NCBI GenBank assembly: GCA_002691085.1
Contig: NZGX01000067.1
Coordinates: forward strand, 17,017-35,778
Length of the DNA: 18,762 bases
Direction of reading: 5' to 3'
From: Rhodospirillaceae bacterium
Lineage (GTDB): Bacteria; Pseudomonadota; Alphaproteobacteria; Rhodospirillales; Rhodospirillaceae
Positions 6,861-13,135 of the stretch are shown here, piece by piece. The position numbers and the translations under genes are program-made. The notes under the pieces were generated by a model, which saw only the letters and a list, made by a program, of their open reading frames with translations, made no database searches and was not told where the DNA came from. Each line of letters starts with the position of its first letter. Positions within the stretch are counted from its first letter, which is position 1.

Positions 6861-8861
6861 CTAGACCAAAGCAGTGTCTGACTGATCCCTGAACTGCTCT
6901 TGATTAAACTTATCTGAGGGAATATAGATTTTCTCCCTTTGATACATTCCAATATTTTTATTTATTTGGACATTATTAACATAAGGATTATTTTCAGGTT
7001 TATCTTTCCATAAATCATTAATAATACCTTTGTTCTGATTATAGGATTCTGAATAAACATGAGGATTATCCCACACTAGTAAATTATGTTTCATATTACT
7101 CCTCTCTCTTCTTAAAGAGTCAAGGTTAACCGATCCAACTAAAGGCACAGCACCAGGTCCGTCTGCAACACACTGCAAGGTACCATCAAAATTTACTATT
7201 TTAGAATATCCTCTATTCATATGTGTAGGAAAATCAGAAAGCCCCTGACTTCTAAATTCACCCCCATGACCTGCGGTTAAAATATATGCCGTATTTTCAT
7301 AAGCCCTTACATGCCGCGCAATATCCCAACCTCTCCTCCTTATATTATGAGGTTCTGAAGTGGGATGAATTATAATTTCAGCACCTCTTCTTACCATTTC
7401 TCGATGTGTTTCACCAAAATTCATATCAAAACAAATGACTGTAGATAAATTACCCAAAGGTGTTTTTGCTACTGGAAAGAGATAGTCATATCCGTATCTA
7501 TCAATATATTCTGTATATACACTTCCAGGTGTTGTATCGGGTAGACGACCAAAAACATCAGCACAGTGGATCTTACGATATAAGTGTATTAATTTTCCGT
7601 TATCATCAAAAATGAAAGCGGAGTTAAAAAATCTTTTAGGCCAAGAAGGATCATATTCAAATACACCCCCTGCAACATATGATTTGGTATCTTGGGCAAA
7701 TTTAGCCAGAATGTCTGCCTCATAACCAGGAAAAGAAATGCCAATTTTATCTACGATTCTCGAGGAGTCAGAGCCTAGTTGACTTACTGCTCCAGTAAGA
7801 AAAAACTCAGGAAAAACAATTAGCTTAATACTATCTGACATAGAAAATGGTTTAGCTACACTAATAGCATTTTCAAGATTCTTTTTCCTGAAACTGACTA
7901 GGTTATTTGGGTTTGAAGAAACATGTGTAACAGTTTGCGCAAGAAGAACATCATAACGAGGAATAATCTCCTGATCTAACTTTTGTTTTGGGTATAAAGA
8001 TTTAACTTTATCTTCCCCAAACTTTATCCAACCTTTCTTTGAAGATGGTAAGGTGTTGAATGATTCATCGCTTTTAAAGCTTGATGAGTACACATCTGTT
8101 CTTACAATTGCAGGAAAGTTTCCCATAGGCTCTTCTCTTCTTTTTCGAAGCGCCTGAATATCTATATCAGCAATTAAAAAAGATTCATTAGATTTTAAAT
8201 TTATTTTGGTACCCCACAACTCTGAAACCGAAGTTGCTGGAGGTAAATTAATTATTTTATCACCTTGCCCAAAAGCATATGGAGAAGAACATGCTACATA
8301 TGCTAAGTTTTCATATGACCTTGCCTGTCTTGCCATTTGTCGGATTTCAAAGTTTTTATCATTCCACTCCCTGCTTGGATTAAGTATTATTTCGGCACCA
8401 TTTAATACTAAAGACCTAGAAAAATGTGGAGACAAAATATCTTCAGAACATAATATGCCAACCTGACCTTCCTTAGTCATTGCAACATCAAAGGGTGACC
8501 TTTGGTTAAGGCTGCAACTTGTATCTGAAAAACCCTCTTGGATATCAGGCAAAATTTTAGGACTCCTAATTATCATCTCACCACTTGAATTAAAAAGATA
8601 GCCTATGGTCTTTACGTCACCATCAGAGAAGTTAATATAAGCTGATGTTGCAATAAAAATATCAAACTCCCTAGTAATCTTTGAAAATATGGAAAAAAAA
8701 CTATCTTCACTAATACTTACAGTTGATGGATAACCATCTACATGAGGTAAAAGTACCAATTCATCAGAAGGATCAAGCAGTTGAGAGAGAGATTTTTCCA
8801 GAACATAAGAAATATCTCTGTGTAAACTTTTTGGCTTCCATGGGGTTTGTATAATTATCAT
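6861..8861 (-). CDS. Double-domain nitrilase superfamily protein, first gene of minus-strand unit
   Basis: Paralog of the downstream gene, 666 residues when started at the ATG at 8861. An upstream in-frame TTG (8894) also opens the frame, but the ATG start makes the N-terminus (MIIIQTPWKPKS) line up with the paralog's (MLYISQKAWSLD). The C-terminal domain has Glu352 (FPEFFLTG), Lys430 (LYRKIHCADV) and Cys477 (VICFDMNF), so it should be an active amidase/nitrilase-type hydrolase. The N-terminal domain is decayed in two places: the Glu position is His40 (LLPHVDG) and the Cys position is Ser139, with a Cys immediately before it (ILCSEDILSP). The equivalent Lys102 remains. Positions are counted from the ATG at 8861. 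No signal peptide is present: cytoplasmic. Gap to the next gene is 29 bp. Substrate unknown. Confidence 0.85.
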   Translation of the reverse strand: MIIIQTPWKPKSLHRDISYVLEKSLSQLLDPSDELVLLPHVDGYPSTVSISEDSFFSIFSKITREFDIFIATSAYINFSDGDVKTIGYLFNSSGEMIIRSPKILPDIQEGFSDTSCSLNQRSPFDVAMTKEGQVGILCSEDILSPHFSRSLVLNGAEIILNPSREWNDKNFEIRQMARQARSYENLAYVACSSPYAFGQGDKIINLPPATSVSELWGTKINLKSNESFLIADIDIQALRKRREEPMGNFPAIVRTDVYSSSFKSDESFNTLPSSKKGWIKFGEDKVKSLYPKQKLDQEIIPRYDVLLAQTVTHVSSNPNNLVSFRKKNLENAISVAKPFSMSDSIKLIVFPEFFLTGAVSQLGSDSSRIVDKIGISFPGYEADILAKFAQDTKSYVAGGVFEYDPSWPKRFFNSAFIFDDNGKLIHLYRKIHCADVFGRLPDTTPGSVYTEYIDRYGYDYLFPVAKTPLGNLSTVICFDMNFGETHREMVRRGAEIIIHPTSEPHNIRRRGWDIARHVRAYENTAYILTAGHGGEFRSQGLSDFPTHMNRGYSKIVNFDGTLQCVADGPGAVPLVGSVNLDSLRRERSNMKHNLLVWDNPHVYSESYNQNKGIINDLWKDKPENNPYVNNVQINKNIGMYQREKIYIPSDKFNQEQFRDQSDTALV

Positions 8862-8894
8862 GCCTTGAGTAATCCAATATATGAAGGTAAGCAA

Positions 8895-8924
8895 TATGCT
8901 TAGTTGTTATATCAACTTAGCATA
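8895..8924. promoter_or_regulatory. 30-bp near-perfect inverted repeat, candidate operator
   Basis: TATGCTTAGTTG (8895-8906), a 6-nt centre TTATAT, then CAACTTAGCATA (8913-8924). The arms are 12 bp with a single mismatch. The site lies midway in the divergent intergenic region and overlaps a possible -10 element for the minus-strand unit (8906-8911). Its size and position fit the operator of a dimeric regulator of the TetR, GntR or MarR type acting on both arms; no regulator gene is present in the window. An RNA hairpin or attenuator is a less likely alternative, since no U-tract follows. Confidence 0.5.
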
Positions 8925-8934
8925 CAAGTTGGAA
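8906..8934 (-). promoter_or_regulatory. Weak candidate promoter for the minus-strand unit
   Basis: On the minus strand TATAAC (8911-8906, five of six matches to TATAAT) follows TTCCAA (8934-8929, three of six to TTGACA) with a 17-nt spacer. Transcription would begin about 7 nt downstream, leaving a leader of roughly 35-40 nt before the ATG at 8861. The -35 match is poor and the region is AT-rich, so this is only a suggestion. Confidence 0.25.
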
Positions 8935-8997
8935 ATGATTCGTTCTGCAAGCGAACAATTAATATTTAATGTGCTAAATTATGGAGCAAAGAACTCA

Positions 8998-10029
8998 ATG
9001 GTCAATAATATCAATAAATTAGCCGATTTGGGGATTATTAAAGCAGAAGACTTAACTAATCTGAAAATAGTTACTGATAAATACTCTCTAAGTATTTCTG
9101 AAGAAATGATAAATTTAATAAAAAAAGGTAAAAAATATAGCGCAATTTCTAAGCAATTCATGCCATCGTTAAATGAACTCAAGGAGGATGAATTTGAAAG
9201 AAGTGACCCTATTGGCGATGAAAAATTTAGCCCTATAAAAGGAATAGTTCATAGGTATAAAGATAGAGTATTACTAAAAACTAATAGCGCATGTGCTGTT
9301 TACTGTCGTTTTTGCTTTAGGAGAGAGGTTGTTGGACCTTCAGGAGAAAAACTTACCCAAGAAGAAACTAACGAAGCGATTAAGTATATTAGAAAGCATA
9401 AAGATGTATGGGAGGTAATCCTAACCGGAGGTGATCCATTTGTTCTATCACCCGAAAAGATTGGTAATATCCTCGATTCACTTGATACAATTAATCATGT
9501 CAAAATAATCAGGTTTCATACACGTGTCCCAATTGTAAAACCAAGAATAATTTCAGAAAACCTTCTAAAAGTTTTATCCAACAGAAAAGCTACAATTTAT
9601 ATTGCAATTCATATTAATCATGAATCAGAAATGACAGAAAAAGCAAAGGAGGCCTGTGATAAACTAGCCAAAAAAGGTTTTCCTTTAATTGGCCAAACAG
9701 TTTTACTGAAAGGAATTAATAATAAAACCAGCACTCTTGAAAAGCTTTTTAGAATAATGCTTCAGGCAAAAATTAAACCATACTATTTACATCACCCTGA
9801 CTTTGCTAATGGCACAGGACACTTTAGGGTAACAATCAAAGAAGGACAGAAAATTATGAGAGAGTTAAGGGGAAGTATTTCTGGTATTGCAATACCAACA
9901 TACATACTAGATATACCGGGTGGTTATGGAAAAGTTCCGATAGGACCCCAATATTTAAAAGAAAGAAATGAATTGAATAATTTTGTAGAGGATATTAATG
10001 GTAGACTTCATATCTATCCGTCAAAATAA
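8998..10029 (+). CDS. KamA-family radical SAM aminomutase, probably lysine 2,3-aminomutase
   Basis: A radical SAM and PLP-dependent enzyme; members move an amino group from C2 to C3, here probably lysine to beta-lysine. Counted from the ATG at 8998 it has 343 residues. The SAM cluster motif CxxxCxxC is C99, C103, C106 (in ACAVYCRFCFRRE). LTGGDPF and RFHTRVP follow as in the family. The PLP lysine is K312 in PGGYGKVPIGP. D268 (HHPDFANGTGHFR) and D305 (LDIPGGYGK) match the two Asp residues that hold the lysine side-chain amine in clostridial KAM. D305 in particular argues against EpmB, which modifies elongation factor P. The start at 8998 has GGAG 11 nt upstream, and family similarity begins there. 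Earlier ATGs (8881, 8896, 8935) would add up to 39 unlike residues over the inverted repeat. It opens the plus-strand unit. Confidence 0.82.
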   Translation: MVNNINKLADLGIIKAEDLTNLKIVTDKYSLSISEEMINLIKKGKKYSAISKQFMPSLNELKEDEFERSDPIGDEKFSPIKGIVHRYKDRVLLKTNSACAVYCRFCFRREVVGPSGEKLTQEETNEAIKYIRKHKDVWEVILTGGDPFVLSPEKIGNILDSLDTINHVKIIRFHTRVPIVKPRIISENLLKVLSNRKATIYIAIHINHESEMTEKAKEACDKLAKKGFPLIGQTVLLKGINNKTSTLEKLFRIMLQAKIKPYYLHHPDFANGTGHFRVTIKEGQKIMRELRGSISGIAIPTYILDIPGGYGKVPIGPQYLKERNELNNFVEDINGRLHIYPSK

Positions 10030-10107
10030 TTCAATTATCTGGATTTTATAATAAAATAAACATAACTTAATAATAATTTTATATCTGGATGGTTTAAGGG
10101 CAATAAA

Positions 10108-11445
10108 ATGGAAACTTTTGAAATCTTTCTTAACGTAATTAGCCAGAATATCTGGATGTTTATGATGTTCCCTCTCTTAGGAATTGGTTTCTATTTAACA
10201 TTTGGATTAAGGCTAATTACAATAATAAAAATACCTTCTTCTTTTGCTAATCTGTTTGATAGAGATACCAATCAAGAAACTCAAGCTTCTGGAGAGATAT
10301 CACCCTTTAAAGCTTTAATGACTGCATTAGCTGCAACAGTTGGAACAGGAAATATTGCCGGAGTGGCTACAGCTATTTTTTTAGGGGGACCTGGTGCAAT
10401 TTTTTGGATGTGGATGACTGCTCTATTTGGGATGGCCACAAAATACAGTGAAGCATTACTAGCTGTTCACTATAGAGAAAAAAACGCAAAAGGTAATTTT
10501 GTCGGTGGCCCAATGTATTATATTAAAAATGGTTTGGGTAAAAAATGGCAATGGCTTGGTTTTTGCTTTTCCTTTTTAGCAATATTTGCAGGTCTTGGAG
10601 CAGGAAATACTGTTCAGTCTAATTCTATTGCTGATGTTCTTTATTCAAACTTAAATGTACCCCATTGGCTTACAGGAGTAACAATTTTACTTCTTGTAGC
10701 AGCAGTCCTCATTGGAGGAGTAAAAAGAATTGCAAGCGTTGCTGGCAAGTTAGTTCCCATAATGATAATCGCATACCTAACTACCACCATTTTAATCTTA
10801 ATAACCAATTTTGATGAAATTCCCGATGCATTTAGTTTAATTTTTCTTGATGCCTTTTCAGGGACCGCTGCTGCAGGAGGATTTGCAGGTGCTACAGTTA
10901 TGGCTGCTATAAGGTTTGGAGTAGCAAGAGGAATCTTCTCAAATGAAGCTGGACTTGGTTCAGCTCCAATTGCTCATGCAGCCGCAAAAACAAATGATCC
11001 CGTAAAACAAGGAAGGATAGGTATGTTAGGTACTTTTATAGATACAATATTGGTTTGTACTATGACTGCTTTGGTAATCATAATAACAGGATCATGGACC
11101 TCCGGAGAAAATGGAGCAACTTTAACTGCGACAGCGTTTAGTTCAGCCTTACCTTATGGTAATTACATTGTTATGATCTCACTTATAATCTTTGCTTTCA
11201 CAACAATCCTAGGATGGAGTTATTATGGTGAAAGGTGTGCAGAATTTATTTTTGGCCAGAGATCTATAATACCATTTAGAATCATATGGTGTGCTGTAAT
11301 ACCAATAGGGGCTATAACAGGATTAGAAATTATCTGGTTGATGGCAGATATCATGAATGCTCTTATGGCAATTCCTAACTTAATAGCTTTGTTTTTACTA
11401 AGCCCAGTAGTGTTTAAAATCTCTAAAGAATATAATAAAGAATAA
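10108..11445 (+). CDS. Alanine/glycine:cation symporter (AGCS) family transporter
   Basis: A 445-residue inner membrane protein with about 10-11 hydrophobic spans and the known AGCS landmarks: GTGNIAGVATAI (79-90), the family signature ALFGMATKYSEALLAVHYR (105-123), VGGPMYYI (132-139), NEAGLGSAPIAHAAAKT near residue 278 and GWSYYGERCAEFIFG near residue 370. The family imports alanine, glycine or related small amino acids with Na+ or H+. AAGGG with about 8-nt spacing precedes the ATG. It sits 78 bp after the aminomutase and 32 bp before the alpha/beta-fold genes, on the same strand, so it may move the amino acid made or used by these enzymes. Whether it takes a beta-amino acid cannot be told from sequence. 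Length and motifs are normal for the family. Confidence 0.88.
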   Translation: METFEIFLNVISQNIWMFMMFPLLGIGFYLTFGLRLITIIKIPSSFANLFDRDTNQETQASGEISPFKALMTALAATVGTGNIAGVATAIFLGGPGAIFWMWMTALFGMATKYSEALLAVHYREKNAKGNFVGGPMYYIKNGLGKKWQWLGFCFSFLAIFAGLGAGNTVQSNSIADVLYSNLNVPHWLTGVTILLLVAAVLIGGVKRIASVAGKLVPIMIIAYLTTTILILITNFDEIPDAFSLIFLDAFSGTAAAGGFAGATVMAAIRFGVARGIFSNEAGLGSAPIAHAAAKTNDPVKQGRIGMLGTFIDTILVCTMTALVIIITGSWTSGENGATLTATAFSSALPYGNYIVMISLIIFAFTTILGWSYYGERCAEFIFGQRSIIPFRIIWCAVIPIGAITGLEIIWLMADIMNALMAIPNLIALFLLSPVVFKISKEYNKE

Positions 11446-11477
11446 ATATATGTTTATACCAACACCTAACTAAAATT

Positions 11478-12308
11478 ATGGATAGTAAAACAATAATTAA
11501 TAAAAAATATGTAGATGGTACTTTTGGTCAGGTACACATTAGAGAAACTATTCCTGAAAATATAAAACAAACTCCCGTTTTATTCTTTCATGCAAGCCCG
11601 CTTTCTGGAGAAATTTATGATGAACTATTACCATTAATTGGAATAGATAGAATTGCAATTGCACCTGATACACCGGGATACGGCATGTCGGATCCACCAG
11701 AAACCATTCCAACAATTGATGATTACGGTAAAGCTTTTTCAGAACTCTTGGATAAATTAAGTTTACATAAAGTTGATTTAGTTGGTTACGCCACTGGCTC
11801 TTTTATTGCTTCCTCATTAGCATCTATTAGACCTGATATTGTGAGACGGCTAGTGCTTTTTTCAGCGCCTATAATAGATGATGTTGAAAGAAAAAAACTG
11901 GGTGATAAATTTGGGGAAATAATTCCTCCCAAAGATGATGGGAGTCACCTTATTGAGTTATGGAAACAAGTATATGAACCAAGGGGACCGAAACAAACAG
12001 TGGAAGACTGTATGAAAATTTTTCACGATCACATTAGAGCACCAACACATATGAAACCATGGGCTCCCAGAGCTGCCTTTTTATACCCTTTATCAGAAAC
12101 GCTAAAAAAAATTACACAACCGACAGTTATTTATAATATTGCAAATGAGGTTCATGATCCTACGTTAGCTGCAAAAAAATATATAAATAATGGTAAGCTA
12201 GTTGAGATTCCTTCATGGGGGCATGGATTCCTTCAAAATGAAACAAAAGAAGTAGATAGGATATTAAGATTATTCTTTGATAGTAAAAATGCGGAAACGA
12301 TAAAATGA
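11478..12308 (+). CDS. Alpha/beta-fold protein with Ala at the nucleophile elbow
   Basis: A 276-residue alpha/beta-hydrolase-fold protein without signal peptide, so cytoplasmic. Fold markers: FFHASPLSGEIYDELLP (36-52), APDTPGYGMSDPP (62-74), the elbow GYATGSF (103-109), the acid region ANEVHDPT with Asp227, and SWGHGF with His249. The elbow normally reads G-x-Ser-x-G; here the residue is Ala105, so the usual Ser nucleophile is absent. The acid and base positions remain. It may be a non-hydrolytic fold member, may use another residue (Thr106, Ser108 or a Ser in HASPLSG), or may bind ligand only. The stop overlaps the next gene's ATG by 4 bp. It is a paralog of that next gene. Start ATG has no clear Shine-Dalgarno. 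Confidence 0.8.
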   Translation: MDSKTIINKKYVDGTFGQVHIRETIPENIKQTPVLFFHASPLSGEIYDELLPLIGIDRIAIAPDTPGYGMSDPPETIPTIDDYGKAFSELLDKLSLHKVDLVGYATGSFIASSLASIRPDIVRRLVLFSAPIIDDVERKKLGDKFGEIIPPKDDGSHLIELWKQVYEPRGPKQTVEDCMKIFHDHIRAPTHMKPWAPRAAFLYPLSETLKKITQPTVIYNIANEVHDPTLAAKKYINNGKLVEIPSWGHGFLQNETKEVDRILRLFFDSKNAETIK

Positions 12309-13132
12309 AAAATAAGAATATCTATCGTAATTATGTAAATCTTAAAAGTGGTCAAGTACATATAAGAATATCTGGTAAGGAAAAAAATGATAGAAGACCT
12401 TTGGTATGTTTTCATCTCAGTCCCGTATCTGGAATAATTTTTGAGAAGTTGATGATGGAAATGGGACAAGACAGGCTTATAATTGCGCCAGATACTCCAG
12501 GCTTTGGAATGTCGGACTACATCTCAAGCGAGCCAACAATCCGGGATTATGCCAAAGTTATGAAAGATTTAATTAATAAATTAAAAATACAAAACCTTGA
12601 TATCATGGGATATCATACCGGCTCAAAGATTTGCGTTGAACTTGCAAATCTTATTCAAGAAAGAATAAACCATTTAATCTTAATTTCTGCACCTATTTAC
12701 AAAAAAAACGAGCTTGAAGAACAACATAAAAATATGGGAAATTATACTGCCCCAAAAGGTGATGGGTCTCATCTTATAAAAGCCTGGAATGGTTTATGGA
12801 AATGGCGTGGCCCCAATCAAATGCCAACAGACATAATGAAAATATTTCCCGATCAAATTAAAGGTGGGCATAAATCGCACTGGGGTCATAAAGCCGCATT
12901 TAGTTACACTTACCCTGAACGCATAAAAAATATTAAGATTCCTATACTTGTGATCAATACAAAAGATGACCTTTTTAATTATACAAAAAGAATTAAAAAA
13001 TACCTTATAAACGGAAAAATTTTTGAAAAAAAAGATTGGGGACATGGCTTTTTAGACCACAATACAAAGGAAATAGCTAAATACACAAGAAACTTCCTTG
13101 ATAAAAATGAGTGGCCGAGGGAAGCCCCATAG
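12305..13132 (+). CDS. Alpha/beta-fold protein with His at the nucleophile elbow
   Basis: A 275-residue paralog of the preceding gene, with which it overlaps by 4 bp (ATGA). It shares the order CFHLSPVSGIIF (35-46), APDTPGFGMSD (61-71), elbow GYHTGSK (102-108), an acid pair Asp221/Asp222 in TKDDLF, DGSHLIKAW (153-161) and DWGHGFLDHNTKE with His247. The elbow Ser is replaced by His104. The two proteins keep the same unusual H-x-SP-x-SG motif after beta-strand 3, which suggests this is a subfamily with its own chemistry rather than random decay. No signal peptide: cytoplasmic. It ends 3 bp before the second solute-binding protein gene. I know of alpha/beta hydrolases with a G-[YF]-H-T-G elbow only from memory and cannot name a characterised member. 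Confidence 0.8.
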   Translation: MKNKNIYRNYVNLKSGQVHIRISGKEKNDRRPLVCFHLSPVSGIIFEKLMMEMGQDRLIIAPDTPGFGMSDYISSEPTIRDYAKVMKDLINKLKIQNLDIMGYHTGSKICVELANLIQERINHLILISAPIYKKNELEEQHKNMGNYTAPKGDGSHLIKAWNGLWKWRGPNQMPTDIMKIFPDQIKGGHKSHWGHKAAFSYTYPERIKNIKIPILVINTKDDLFNYTKRIKKYLINGKIFEKKDWGHGFLDHNTKEIAKYTRNFLDKNEWPREAP

Positions 13133-13135
13133 AAC

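Larger units (their letters stand above)
8862..8997. promoter_or_regulatory. Divergent intergenic region between the two five-gene units
   Basis: These 136 bp separate the ATG of the minus-strand nitrilase gene (8861) from the preferred ATG of the plus-strand aminomutase gene (8998). Each arm must begin transcription here or just inside the neighbouring gene. The frame of the plus-strand gene stays open upstream of 8998 (to ATGs at 8881, 8896 and 8935), but that stretch encodes residues with no likeness to lysine 2,3-aminomutases and contains a long inverted repeat, so I read it as regulatory, not coding. No sequence that is clearly a plus-strand promoter could be picked out. Confidence 0.55.

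Noticed and set aside
4756..8861. NAD synthetase with a glutaminase domain as the identity of the large nitrilase proteins
   Set aside because: The second half is another nitrilase fold with its own Glu, Lys and Cys, not an ATP-binding synthetase domain.
8998..10029. EpmB (EF-P beta-lysylation) as the identity of the radical SAM gene
   Set aside because: It has the Asp in LDIPGGYGK, which EpmB lacks, and no EF-P or EpmA gene lies nearby.
10030..10107. Rho-independent terminator after the aminomutase gene
   Set aside because: No GC-rich stem was found; only A/T complementarity that would be unstable. The gap probably belongs within one transcript.
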